This document shows, one piece after another, positions 16,255-44,341 of a stretch of 64,000 nt of DNA (position 1 is the stretch's first letter; each line of letters opens with the position of its first letter). A model generated the notes under the pieces. That model made no database searches, was not told the origin of the DNA, and saw only the letters and a list, made by a program, of their open reading frames with translations. This stretch comes from Leptospira weilii serovar Ranarum str. ICFT (GTDB lineage: Bacteria > Spirochaetota > Leptospiria > Leptospirales > Leptospiraceae), in the NCBI RefSeq assembly GCF_000332415.1, contig NZ_AOHC02000026.1:1-64000 (forward strand). Reading direction: 5' to 3'. The translations under genes were made by a program, and so were the position numbers.

Positions 16255-17124
16255 TTACTTACAATATTCATTCAATCGATTTTTGGAGTCCGCGTATCCC
16301 AACTCCAGAGATTTTTGAAAATCCTTACACGCCGACGGGGTTTTCTTTAAAAAAACATAAGCAAGCCCTCTGTTATGAAACGCGACCTCGTCGTTCGGAT
16401 TGAATTGTAACACTTTCGTATAACTCAGAGCCGACTCCGAATATTTCCGCAAACCGTACTGAGCGTAAGCCAATTCAAAAAAAGCATAAGCGTTTTTTTT
16501 ATCCAGGTTCACCGCTTTTCGAGCGTCGTCAAGAGCCTCGGAATAATCCTCATAATGATTCTCGCAACGCGCCTTGTGACCGTAAAGTTCCGCGTTTTTG
16601 TTTTCACCGAGTGAAATCGCTTTTTGAAAGTCCTGGATCGCTTGTTTACAATCGTCGATCATCTCGTTTCCGTAACCTTTATAAAGAAAAGCGGAAGTTT
16701 TGTTCGGATCGATTTCCACCGCTTTGTTGAAATCTTTTACGGCCTCGTCGTAGCGTTTCAAAGTGTAATTTGCCAGACCTCGATTGTAATAACCGGAAGC
16801 GTCGCCCGGAACCAATATCAAATATTTGGAATATTCTTCGATCGATAGGAGATAGTCCCCCCTTTCGTTCGCTTTATAAGCTTCGTTAAAAATTTCGTTC
16901 GGATCCGGCTCCTTCGTATCGGAGGAAGGAACCGGATTCGAAGTCGCCGAACTCGTTTTGATTTCTTCGATCCAAGATAGGACGCCTTTTCCGATTTCTT
17001 CGATCTGCGAAGTTTTGGCGGCCGCCGCGCTCGGGGCCGAATTCGTTTTCTCGGGAAAAAATAAACCGAAACCAAGAAGGGCGATCCCGAGAATGAAAAA
17101 CCAACCGAGTATTTTATTTTCCAT
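16255..17124 (-). CDS. TPR-repeat membrane-anchored protein
   Basis: 289 residues with an uncleaved-looking N-terminal membrane anchor (about 6-24), an Ala/Ser/Pro-rich linker (25-75) and at least five TPR units from about 80 to 280, for example YYNRGLANYTLKRYDEAVKD, then AFFELAYAQYGLRKYSESAL. TPR arrays mediate protein contacts; the partner is unknown. No catalytic domain. It is separated by 176 bp from the sensor kinase on the same strand. Confidence 0.85.
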   Translation of the reverse strand: MENKILGWFFILGIALLGFGLFFPEKTNSAPSAAAAKTSQIEEIGKGVLSWIEEIKTSSATSNPVPSSDTKEPDPNEIFNEAYKANERGDYLLSIEEYSKYLILVPGDASGYYNRGLANYTLKRYDEAVKDFNKAVEIDPNKTSAFLYKGYGNEMIDDCKQAIQDFQKAISLGENKNAELYGHKARCENHYEDYSEALDDARKAVNLDKKNAYAFFELAYAQYGLRKYSESALSYTKVLQFNPNDEVAFHNRGLAYVFLKKTPSACKDFQKSLELGYADSKNRLNEYCK

Positions 17125-17300
17125 CAGATCATAAAAACCGACATCATTCGGAATTCAACTTTTTATTGATTCGAAAATTTCCGATTCTTCTCTTTTTGCG
17201 ACGTCCGTGTTAAGGGAATTTACGGGAGGCGCACAAAAAGTTTCGAGTTAAAACGAAAGGGTTCCGAAATTCCGATCGGGGATTCGCATCCCGCAAAAGA

Positions 17301-20867
<3,567 letters not shown>

Positions 20868-21293
20868 GGGTTGTGGTTATAATAAAAGACGACTAAATCT
20901 TAAAGAGATCGCAGAAAACAAAAAATCATTTTACTCCGAAATCCGGAATTTTTCGAGTCCTAACGAGAGCTTATCCCAAAAAACTTCCGCATTCTTCGGG
21001 CCTAAACTCCGCGTTTTATACGAAACAATCAACGCAAAGGCGGGTTCAGTGGGTAGGTTTTAAATCTCAGGACTTTACATGACCTAAAAATAAGTTGTCG
21101 GATGACCGGCCTAAAATGTGGGAACTCCTGCATTCCATACCGGGCGCTTACATTCGATGTTACTACAACCCCGAAAATATCGGAACACTACGACGTTGTA
21201 CGACGAACAAAATCGTTAAAATGTAAATTTATAAAACTTGATTTTTTAGATCATTCAAACATTCAAATATTTTAATGATCTAAATTTCGAAAA
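20868..21293. other. Intergenic region
   Basis: 426 bp without a gene. One GGAACTCCTGCATT repeat core near 21117-21135. The AT-rich end (21220-21290) follows the sufB stop codon; no clean terminator was seen. Confidence 0.5.
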
Positions 21294-22709
<1,416 letters not shown>

Positions 22710-22734
22710 TTTTTATTCCCTCTGAAATTAGACA

Positions 22735-23085
22735 TATCTCACGACCCATAGGGAGTGAGATAGCAAAAAGATAGCGGAGCGTTATCTTTTGCTCCCAACG
22801 AAGTTGGGAAAATCACGACCGAAATCACACCCATAGGGAGCCATTTCCGAGTTCAGGAGTGAGATAGCAAAAAGATAGCGGAGCGTCATCTTTTGCTCCC
22901 AACGAAGTTGGGAAAATCACGACCTATCTCACCCAGGTAACTAAAGTGGCACTGCTCCCTAAGGGTCGCAGCACCAGGGAGTGAGATAGCAAAAAGATAG
23001 CGGAGCGTTATCTTTTGCTCCCAACGAAGTTGGGAAAATCACGACCGAAATCACACCCATAGGGAGCCATTTCCGGGTTCAGGAA
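22735..23085. repeat. Mosaic hairpin repeat array (type B), three copies
   Basis: Three copies of a unit (near 22739-22820, 22857-22923 and 22977-23046) containing GGGAGTGAGATAGC, then AAAAAGATAGCGGAGCG, TATCTTTTGCTCCC and CCCAACGAAGTTGGG. The AGCAAAA...TTTTGCT arms form one hairpin, CCCAAC-GAA-GTTGGG another. A spacer (CCATAGGGAGCCATTTCCG with GTTCAGGA after it) recurs at 22818-22858 and 23044-23083, and a third module with CTGCTCCCTAAGGGTCGCAG lies at 22931-22980. The array begins 25 bp upstream of sufB. Confidence 0.92.
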
Positions 23086-23147
23086 AAAGCGTTTGAGTTC
23101 ACTGCATAGCCTACTTCCGCAGACTTACATCTGCGGACAGAAAAAAA

Positions 23148-23729
<582 letters not shown>

Positions 23730-23795
23730 TTTTAATTCTCCTTTTTGAATTTACTTTTGAAATTTAGACCCTTCCATAGTAGCGATCCATTCCGG

Positions 23796-23832
<37 letters not shown>

Positions 23833-23932
23833 TTAATTCTAAAAAATGATGTGGGAACGTACTAGTGCTAGTGGATAGATTTTAGGGATCAGAGTTCAGG
23901 AAATTTACAGAAGAGGAAAATCAGCCTTTGTT

Positions 23933-24203
23933 AACGTGAGTACGACGGTTGAAAATTTGGGCGAATCCAGCCACGGCGCTGCGATCCATAGAGAGCGGCT
24001 CCGGTTTTGGGGCTGGGCCGCGCTTGCACTAAAGTGTTGCTCCTGTCGAGCAGCGGGGCATTCTAACACTTACATCACTCTAAACTCAAGCAGAACGACT
24101 CCCTAAACTCAATCTCACTCCCGATGGGTCGTTCGATAGGGCGCGTTGGGGAAACTCATGCAACATAGAATCGCTTTCGCATGGGTTATACCGAACTCAC
24201 GTT
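23933..24203. mobile_element. Terminal-inverted-repeat element, copy 1
   Basis: The 271-bp element is bounded by AACGTGAGT on the left and ACTCACGTT on the right. Left end continues ACGACGGTTGAAAATTTGGG and the right end is preceded by ATCGCTTTCGCATGGGTTAT. The interior has no coding frame and includes CGATCCATAGAGAGCGG and CTCCCGATGGGTCG, members of the CGACCC core family. Related copies: 29398-29620, 47680-47844, 57414-59144 and a short one at 35071-35132. Non-autonomous element; the mobilising enzyme is unknown. Confidence 0.75.
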
Positions 24204-24272
24204 TTGTTAAAGTCTAATCGCCCTATTAGGAAAAAATAACTGAATTCTAAACCCCGACCCCTAGTATTCCGT

Positions 24273-26896
<2,624 letters not shown>

Positions 26897-27059
26897 CAAC
26901 GCGACCCATAGGGAGTCGTTGCATGAGTTTCCCCAACGCGACCCATAGGGAGTCGTTGCATGAGTTTCCCCAACGCGACCCATAGGGAGTCGTTGCATGA
27001 GTTTCCCCAACGCGACCCATAGGGAGTCGTTGCATGAGTTTCCCCAACGCGACCCATAG
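26897..27059. repeat. 37-bp tandem repeat, 4.4 copies
   Basis: Exact 37-bp period with units starting at 26897, 26934, 26971, 27008 and 27045. Each unit begins CAACGCGACCCATAGGGAGT and goes on CGTTGCATGAGTTTCCC; CAACG pairs with CGTTG around the CGACCCATAGGGAG core. The same unit, slightly changed, is inserted in the IS110 transposase gene at 58080-58120. The array passes directly into the CTGCTCCCTAAGGGTCGCAG module at 27059-27100. Confidence 0.95.
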
Positions 27060-27151
27060 TAACTAAAGTGGCACTGCTCCCTAAGGGTCGCAGCACCAGG
27101 AAGTGAGATTGAGTTTAGGAAAGCTCTGCGTTGAGTTAATCGAACGACCCG

Positions 27152-27350
<199 letters not shown>

Positions 27351-27466
27351 TACAACAGATAAGATCAACTTTCCAGAACAAATCCATTTTCCTAACGAAG
27401 AATTACATAAGATCATACCGAAAGATGGTATTTCATTATCCCGAGGAAAATAAGACTTTTTTCGCT

Positions 27467-28213
<747 letters not shown>

Positions 28214-28289
28214 GGTTTTAAGACAAAAACCACAAGGAGAATCATCCCTGTGGTTCAAACGAATCACAAATCGAAGAACTGTTTACTCT

Positions 28290-29249
<960 letters not shown>

Positions 29250-29397
29250 AAAATACTCCTTTTGCTTTAAGCTTTTTAAAAAATCTTTTTTGTTTAAAAA
29301 AGTGATATAATTTATATATTCTTAAAACAATTTTTAGCAAATCTAAAAATCCTGCCAAAAATATCAATATTATTTTTATATTACTGAAATACTATTT

Positions 29398-29620
29398 AAC
29401 GTGAATTTCGGCGGTTGAAAGTGGGGCGAATCTAACCCAGCCAGTCCTTTGGATTCCAAGAACCGGACTGGAACCTACCTCGTTTAGCGAGATTTAAGTT
29501 TCTTAATTTCTGCTCTGATCAACAAATTGAGGGGGTTACTCTTAAAACAAGTTTTATTGTTATTCCAATTTGTTGATCTCGCTTCGATCGCTTTCGTATT
29601 CGTTATAACGAACTCACGTT
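29398..29620. mobile_element. Terminal-inverted-repeat element, copy 2
   Basis: 223 bp bounded by AACGTGAATTTCGGCGGTTG and TATAACGAACTCACGTT, with the same order of end motifs as copy 1 (GGCGAATCT near the left end, ATCGCTTTCG near the right end). The interior differs from copy 1 and lacks a coding frame. It is followed after 4 bp by the 59-bp dispersed repeat. Confidence 0.72.
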
Positions 29621-29624
29621 AATA

Positions 29625-29683
29625 AGGGCGTCAGGAATTCTGCATCTAAACGCGGTTTTACGCCAAAATTCACGGAATATCTT
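29625..29683 (+). repeat. 59-bp dispersed repeat, copy 2
   Basis: Matches the reverse complement of 26367-26425 (see there). It abuts the right end of the terminal-inverted-repeat element, so it may be the site into which that element inserted, or a piece of a larger composite. Confidence 0.7.
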
Positions 29684-29833
29684 TGCCGGGACTAGTAGGT
29701 TTTTTCTTATCATTTTTCCATAAAAAATTGCGTTTAAAATCCTTGAATCTTCTCAAAACGACCTCTTCCTGTTGTTTTTAATGAAAATCCAAATTTCTCA
29801 CGAATCAAATGCAAAATGGTTAGAAGAATGAAT

Positions 29834-29934
29834 AGAGTTGTTGAAAAATTCAATAGTCGCGATTAACAAAACTGCTTCAATCGTCCATTTCCGATGAAGT
29901 AGAAACAACGAAGAATTAATTTTTCAACAACTCT
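29834..29934. mobile_element. 101-bp MITE, copy 1
   Basis: Terminal inverted repeats AGAGTTGTTGAAAAATT and AATTTTTCAACAACTCT, 101 bp in all, no coding frame. The interior (ATAGTCGCGATTAACAAAAC) is shared with copies at 33632-33732 and 47581-47674. Non-autonomous, probably mobilised by a DDE transposase not in this window. Confidence 0.88.
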
Positions 29935-30127
29935 ATGCAGAAAAGATCGTTAAAATTTGAAACAAAAAAACTGGTATACACAGAATACCCATTTTAATTT
30001 CTTATTATTTTGACTTATAAAAACTTTTCATTGTTCACAACAGGCTAACAAAGTTCGTCCACTCTCTAACTAAAAAACACTTAACTATAATAAGAAGAGA
30101 TACAAAAAATTTAGATGAGTATGCCCT

Positions 30128-30361
30128 ATGAAATTTCGCTTTGCCTTTTTATTTCTATTTTTATCTCCAATAACTTGTTTTTCCGATCCTATCGTAATCC
30201 AATCTTCTCTATCTTTCCGGAGAAGAAAAACTCTCGGAAAAGTCAAGGGAAGCGCATTCAGTTTTTTAAGCGTCCTCTTATCACTTGGTTTTACTTTTTC
30301 CAATTCGACAAAATCCCAAAATAGAGACGTATGTTTCGAAACGATACAAGGGATCCTGTGA
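30128..30361 (+). CDS. Small exported protein, possibly truncated
   Basis: 77 residues with a good signal peptide (MKFRFAFLFLFLSPITCFSD) and then a short basic/hydrophobic body. No strong ribosome site. It lies 85 bp upstream of the lipoprotein gene at 30447. Length and lack of a recognisable domain leave it open whether it is a real short gene or the broken start of a longer one. Confidence 0.4.
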   Translation: MKFRFAFLFLFLSPITCFSDPIVIQSSLSFRRRKTLGKVKGSAFSFLSVLLSLGFTFSNSTKSQNRDVCFETIQGIL

Positions 30362-30446
30362 GTCCGTTAATAAAAACATTAAATATGAAAAAACCGGTTT
30401 TAGCTATCATCGAAGTCAAACATTCAAATTTTATAATATTTTAAAT

Positions 30447-32051
<1,605 letters not shown>

Positions 32052-32230
32052 AATCTTTCGTCCTACTTATCTCTATAAAATCGAGTACTGTTAATCTTGA
32101 TTACAAAATACTTTTTTAATGCAAAACATATTATGTATTTATTATATAATTACGAGTCAACGCCCTTTCACGGATCCCTGAAAAGTAGGTTCATTATAAA
32201 AATGCGATCGAGTGTCGGACAAAATCAATC

Positions 32231-32629
32231 TTACTTAAAATACTTTCCGAACTTTCTGGAAAACATTTGAACTCTTTTTTCCAAGGGCAACTCTTCGGAA
32301 TTGGAGGCAAGTTCGTAGTCCTGAATCAAAATTCGTTCCGTGATCGCCGATTTTGTTTTCAGACTTTTTTGGATGAATCTCATCGGATCCATTTTCGACA
32401 AGAGCCGTAAAAAACCTCCGGACGCGACCTTGTTAATGAGCGGAACTTCCTGTCCCTCGATGATTTTCAATTTTATATGGAACGCGTCGAAATGTAATAT
32501 CGCAACTCCCCATAATAAACAGGAAACCAAGAGACCGATCGATGAAAACGAAGGTTTAAAAATTCCGAAAAGCGGAAGAATATAAACGAAAAACGCGGCG
32601 CTGTGCAAAGAGAATATGGCGCCAACCAA
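32231..32629 (-). CDS. Hypothetical membrane protein
   Basis: 132 residues with two N-terminal membrane helices (about 3-22 and 28-48) and a basic cytoplasmic tail. The only in-frame start is TTG at 32629; the stop codon upstream and a GGAGG further away suggest that the N-terminus may have been lost. No family recognised. Confidence 0.5.
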   Translation of the reverse strand: MVGAIFSLHSAAFFVYILPLFGIFKPSFSSIGLLVSCLLWGVAILHFDAFHIKLKIIEGQEVPLINKVASGGFLRLLSKMDPMRFIQKSLKTKSAITERILIQDYELASNSEELPLEKRVQMFSRKFGKYFK

Positions 32630-32796
32630 TACTAAAAATAATCTTACTTTAAAATCTGCCTCCGTACCAACATCTTAGGAGCCATCTCAAAGATGGAAAG
32701 AACCATCCAAAAAACTTAGAGCCGGTCGCAAACCTCAAAACAATCGCAGAGATTTGCGGCCATCCCGATACAATCGGACGGTTTTGGGACAAACTC

Positions 32797-34753
32797 TTAT
32801 TGTTCCACACACAGAATGCTGGCGGGATAATCTTTCCAGTTGTACGGATCCGTATGATCGGGCAAAACTAACTTTGAACAGGCGTCCTGAGCTGCAAAAA
32901 TGGAACTGGCGTATTTCCAATTTGTATGTCCAAATGCACCCGATTCTCCGACGCTGGAAGAAGTCCAATTGAGACAGTTAGTTTGTTGACCGCTGACAAT
33001 TCTATTTCTCCAAGTTTGATCCAGCCCCGTCCAGATCGTATAATTTCCATCAAAAAAGTTTTGTAAGGGAAATGTGAAAAGTCCCGCCGAATCGGTTGTA
33101 CCGATGACGGTTTCGTCGGAACGCCTATGTTCTTGGAGAGATCGAAACACCCAATCCATTGGACCGTCTCCCGCATTCGGACTAACCGAAGCGCAACGCG
33201 TATCACCTACGAACATCGCCTTATAATCCGCTCCCAAAGAAAGAAGTTTTTCCGATTTTTTGGAATCCAAATTACAATACGCATCCGCTTGATCGATCCC
33301 CCGAAATTCGCGTTATGCCCCATTTGTGGAACGAAGACGTATTTATAATTACGATAGTTCACACCGTATCTCGAAAGCAACCTTTCGATTAAAATGTCCC
33401 CGTACGTCTGGTCAAGCGTGTCTCTATTTCTAAAACCAGCCATATATTCATCATTTCTAAAGTAATGTATCGACGAGTCTGAGTATATATTTCCTAGTAG
33501 CTGCGATCCTTGATAAGACTCACTGAAGGGCCTGCTTGATTTCGGAAAGTCATCCGCTCGGATTCCACCCATCTTGTGATGCCAAGACGTATGTCCCAAC
33601 TCGTGTAGGGTCACGTTCTGAGAATTATAATAGAGTTGTTGAAAAATTCAACAGTCGCAATTAACAAAACCGCTTCGATCGCCCATTTCAATGAAACGGA
33701 AACAAATGGAGAATTAATTTTTCAACAACTCTAATATAGATTTTGTTGTTTCATCACTTGAACGTATTGTGCGGCGTTTGCAACCGTAAGACTGCACCCG
33801 TTACAGGCTCTATACTCGGAAGGATTGAAATGATAGGTAGTGACTCCGTTCGTCGTTTTAAAAAAACGTCTGAATTTCCGTAATAATCGTCAAAATAAAT
33901 ATCCGTAATCGGAATAAACGCATAACCGGATTCAGAAATGGACATTGCGGGCGTACCGGAGATCATAAAAAAATCGGAAAGATACACAGTAACGTCTTCC
34001 CCGTTTTGGCGGGGTGTGTAAACTTTTAACAGATCCGGCGATTGGTTTGGTTCGTAATACAACATCGTCGTTAGAAGCCGTTCATTCGGATTGTTCAGGT
34101 TCAAAGGAGTTTTTCCCGGCGTTTTCGGTTTTGAGTTGTACCGGTTTTCAACCGTTGATACTCGGTTGAATCATCGAAAGCGATTGGATGCCTTGGATTT
34201 CCAGCTTGAAGTATTTTTTGGTCGCTTCATAAAATTCGGAAGTGAGAATGTTTTCCCAGTTAGCCAAAGAACTTGTCGTTGTATATTGGGTATCTCCAAA
34301 TCGTACGATGTGAATTTTGATCGTATCTAGAGAGGCAGCGGCGTTTACGGGAATCGGAGCTTCCGGATTATGAAGATCTTTTGACGTCTCTTATAACTTC
34401 CATGTTCTTTGAAGTGCCTGCGCCCAAGGAACAGTTTTCAAAATATTCGATTTTAAATTTAAACTTCATATCGTTTGAATTTAACCGAGGGCGGAACTTG
34501 GAAACGAACTGTAAAAATTCCCTGAGGATAATCGGAAACGGAAATCGGGAAATCGTTCTCAGTTGTACATACCGTGCTGACTCGGTATTTAGGAGTGATA
34601 TCCGGTATCCTGTATAAAGTAAGAACTGAAAGCTGAAGTTTTTTTCCCGAAACATCCAGCAAATCCACAAAAATCCGTTTATACAAGGATTTGATTTTTT
34701 GTACAACCTAACAATGTATAAACGATAGTTAGGCATAAAAACATTTGTTTCAT
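32797..34753 (-). pseudogene. Decayed HExxH/DUF1554 lipoprotein gene
   Basis: Pieced together in order: a lipoprotein leader from ATG 34753 (MKQMFLCLTIVYTLLGC, AGG site upstream); a frameshift at an A-run; beta-rich segments (34686-34459, then other frames); NEARLY continuous middle (34104-33754); a MITE at 33632-33732; then TLHELGHTSWHH, an HExxH zinc motif; a frameshift in a G-run near 33312; and a full DUF1554 domain (KYVFVPQMGHNANFGG, then DADAYCNLDSK-like text, ending YPASILCVEQ). At least four frameshifts or stops plus the insertion, so no full product is expected. Confidence 0.85.
33632..33732. mobile_element. 101-bp MITE, copy 2, inside a pseudogene
   Basis: Same length and ends as the copy at 29834-29934. 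AAT flanks it on both sides, a possible 3-bp target duplication. Removing it joins the reading frame ...MKQQNLY to YNSQNVTLHELGH in the host gene. The insertion therefore split an HExxH protein just before its catalytic motif. Confidence 0.9.
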
Positions 34754-35070
34754 TCCGTTTTCCTCAATTATAATTTTTGAATTTTTCGGAATTGATTTCC
34801 GATAAGGATTTTAACGCTTGAGTTTTATGAATTTTTCAGAATTTTTTCTAAGGACCGAGCCGCGGAATAGTCCAAAATAATTACAAAACCATATTGTATA
34901 CTTGTATTTTAGAATATTCGAATAAAATATTTTATCACTTCGAGCGACTACGATGTTTAAAGTCGGATCGGTCCCTTATCACATAAGAAACTCTGAAGGG
35001 TATATGCAACAAACATAATTTATTAGGTTTAAATTGGGTTTTTTCAAATCGAAAATGAATTCGTTAATTT

Positions 35071-35132
35071 AACGTGAGTTAGGTATATCCCATGCGAAAG
35101 CGATTGTATGTTGCAACCGCCGAACACACGTT
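35071..35132. mobile_element. Minimal terminal-inverted-repeat element
   Basis: 62 bp: AACGTGAGTTAGGTATATCC, CATGCGAAAGCGATT, and a closing CACGTT. Ends match the larger elements at 23933 and 57414; almost the whole interior is missing. The rest of the gap 34754-35220 holds nothing recognised. Confidence 0.65.
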
Positions 35133-35220
35133 CAAACATCACAAAATCCGAATGCCCGGAAAATGTTTAAACTCTTTCAGAATCTGATGGGAAATTTTGG
35201 TCTTCATATCCCGCCTTCCC

Positions 35221-37591
<2,371 letters not shown>

Positions 37592-37718
37592 CTTGGAGAC
37601 AAGAAATCTTGATTTGGAAAGGAACGTTTTCTTCTCATCCTTCCAAATACGTTAAGAAACATAAATTCATAGAGAAAGTTCGGGCATGTCCAGCAATCCA
37701 TAGAGAAGCTGCGCCATT

Positions 37719-38471
<753 letters not shown>

Positions 38472-38496
38472 AGGAGGGAAAAAAGAATTCCGAGTT

Positions 38497-39278
<782 letters not shown>

Positions 39279-40043
39279 TTACGCCTGCGCACCCGGCAGA
39301 AAACCGCCGCCGTTCACTTCGATGACTTGACCCGTAATGAAAGAGGAAATATCCGAAGCTAAGAATGCGATGGTGTTGGCGATATCCTCCGGTTGTCCGG
39401 CTCTTTTCAGAGGAATCGCCGCAACCATGGCGGTTCTGATCTTTTCAGGAATCGCTTCGGTCATTTCAGTGGCGATAAAACCGGGAGCGATCGCGTTACA
39501 ACGAACCTTGCGAGAAGCCATTTCCAACGCGACCGCCTTTGTAAAACCGATCACTCCCGCTTTGGACGCGGAATAATTGGTTTGTCCGATGTTTCCGTTC
39601 ACTCCGGCGATGGAAGAAAGATTGATGATGGATCCCCCGTTCGGATTTTTCATCATAAATTTGATAGCGGCTTGTGTACAATTGAAAGTTCCGGTGAGGT
39701 TTACGGCGATCACCGCGTCCCACTGTTCTTTTTTCATTCTCATAAGAAGAGTGTCTTTGGTTATCCCTGCGTTGTTTACAAGAATGTCTACGGATCCGAA
39801 TGTATCCACACAGGCTTGGATCGCTTTTGCCGCAGAATCCGAGTCGGCCACGTTCGTTCCGATTCCGATCGCTTTTATACCGGTTTGTTTTGCAATTTCT
39901 TCCGCGGTTGTTTTGCTGGATTCTTCGTTTAAGTCTGCGATCACGATATTCGCTCCCGCCTTTGCAAGAGTCAAAGCCGTAGATTTTCCGATTCCTCTCG
40001 CGGCTCCGGTGACTACGGCGTTTTTACCTTTTAAATCGATCAT
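39279..40043 (-). CDS. fabG: 3-oxoacyl-ACP reductase
   Basis: 254 residues, classical short-chain dehydrogenase. NADPH-binding TGAARGIGKS, NNAG motif (VNNAGITKD), and the catalytic Ser-Tyr-Lys in LSSIAGVNG and NYSASKAG. It reduces beta-ketoacyl-ACP in fatty acid elongation, supported by its place upstream of acpP. Many SDR proteins look alike, so the exact substrate rests on context. Confidence 0.93.
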   Translation of the reverse strand: MIDLKGKNAVVTGAARGIGKSTALTLAKAGANIVIADLNEESSKTTAEEIAKQTGIKAIGIGTNVADSDSAAKAIQACVDTFGSVDILVNNAGITKDTLLMRMKKEQWDAVIAVNLTGTFNCTQAAIKFMMKNPNGGSIINLSSIAGVNGNIGQTNYSASKAGVIGFTKAVALEMASRKVRCNAIAPGFIATEMTEAIPEKIRTAMVAAIPLKRAGQPEDIANTIAFLASDISSFITGQVIEVNGGGFLPGAQA

Positions 40044-40263
40044 AATTCTTTCCTATTCGGGTTCTTTAGCGGCTAAAGTATTTTGTTCAAATACCGGGTC
40101 AAGGGAGTTTTCCGCGTTTTGAGGCGTTCAAACAGAACGATCGTTCTGTTCTTGTTTATCGGAACTGCGGCTTCAAAAAAATCAAAAGGAAACGACTTTG
40201 TAGAACGTTTTTCCTCTACAACCGTACAGGTTTCTGCGGGAACTACCGCATTGGATGGAAGAT

Positions 40264-41484
<1,221 letters not shown>

Positions 41485-41545
41485 AAAACGTAGAATGAAA
41501 GACGGGACTTGTGAAGCCTATCCGAAAATTTTCGTTCTCAAAGAT

Positions 41546-42256
<711 letters not shown>

Positions 42257-42257
42257 C

Positions 42258-43495
42258 CTATTCTCCTCGTATGATTTCGATTGGTGAAAGTTTTCCGGCG
42301 GATCTTGCGGGAATCCAACTCGCGATCAAAGTCGCAAACATGGATTGTGCGAACGCCTGCGCGTAAATCGCGGGCGCAAAAGAGACCACCATCGTCGAAG
42401 CTTTGGCCGAAAAAAGAGGATTGGTAAACGGAAGCGTTTCGATTCTTAAACAAATCAAAAATCCGACCAACAACCCGATCACTCCTCCGGAAACGCCCAA
42501 AATCACCCCCTGTAATAAAAAAATCATCAACACTTCGTTGGGTCTATAACCGATGGAACGAAGAATCGCGATTTCCCTTTTTTTCTGATTGATAATCACA
42601 TTCAATATATTGTATATTCCAAATCCGGCAACCGTCAAAATCGCGGCTGTCATGGAATAGCGGATCGCGTCCTGGAGTTTAAAGATGGCAAAAAAACTGG
42701 TGTTCGCTTCCTGCCAGCTTAAAACTTTTTCGTCTCCCATTTTTTTCCATTCTTCCGCTTTCTGAAAAGAAAGGTTTACGTCCTTTAGACGAACGGCGAT
42801 ATCCGTGATCATTCCAGGTTGAGCGGTCAAAAGTTGAACTTCGGATAACAGTCCGTAGGCGACGCTATCGTCGAGCGCCTTGTTTCCCGAGCGAAAAATT
42901 CCCGAAATTCGAAACGGAGTTTTTTCCTGAAAACCGGAAGAAACCCAAACCGTTTTGCCCAGTCCCAGTCCGAGAAGTTTCGCAAGTCCGTCTCCTAAGA
43001 CGATTCTATTTCCTGCGGAAAGGGACTCCACACTTCCTTCCGTGACGTAATCCGCGAGAGGTGTGATCCGAATCTGCCTGGAAGGAATGATTCCTATGAC
43101 CTTTCCGGTTTCGTGATTGGAACCGGAAAAAAGAAATACTCGGCCGCTCACCTGCGGAGAATACGCCTCCACGTCCTTGTCCTGCTCCAATCGTTCGTAC
43201 CAGAGAGTCGCTTTGTTTAGATAAGTGGAACCGCGTTTTCCGGAAGGAGGAGAAAGCCAAAATACGTTTTCTCCGGGAAACAAATCGTCCATAGAATCCG
43301 GCTGAATGATTTCCTGTCTAGGGCTGATCCGAACGTGACAGTCCGCGTTGATCAACTGATCGACGAGATAACCCCTAAATCCGAGAAGAACGCCGGAGAT
43401 GATGATAAAGGCGGCCGTACCCAAAACGATCCCGGAAAGTGTCGTCAGAGTTTGTTTTCCCCTGGCGAACATTTGTCTGATTGCGATGAACAACA

Positions 43496-43496
<1 letters not shown>
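42258..43496 (-). CDS. FtsX-like ABC permease
   Basis: 412 residues: one N-terminal membrane helix (about 18-40), a large periplasmic domain (about 45-275) and three C-terminal helices, beginning [20 protein letters not shown] followed by [18 protein letters not shown], the FtsX/MacB coupling region. It ends with [19 protein letters not shown], the standard C-terminus. Its stop overlaps by one base with the downstream ATPase spacing and its start abuts the MFP stop. Confidence 0.93.
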
Positions 43497-44311
<815 letters not shown>

Positions 44312-44341
44312 ACAAACTCCTGATAAAAATAGGTTTCGATT

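Noticed and set aside
23117..23136. CCGCAGA/TCTGCGG hairpin just after ahpC as a terminator
   Set aside because: Its stem is perfect, but the T-run on the ahpC strand lies before the hairpin and not after it, so an intrinsic terminator is not supported.
23933..24203. Integron attC sites, suggested by AAC...GTT ends
   Set aside because: The right ends do not fit the GTTRRRY core consistently, no integrase is present, and interiors do not contain cassettes.
26897..27059. CRISPR array
   Set aside because: The 37-bp units are contiguous with no unique spacers, and no cas genes are present.
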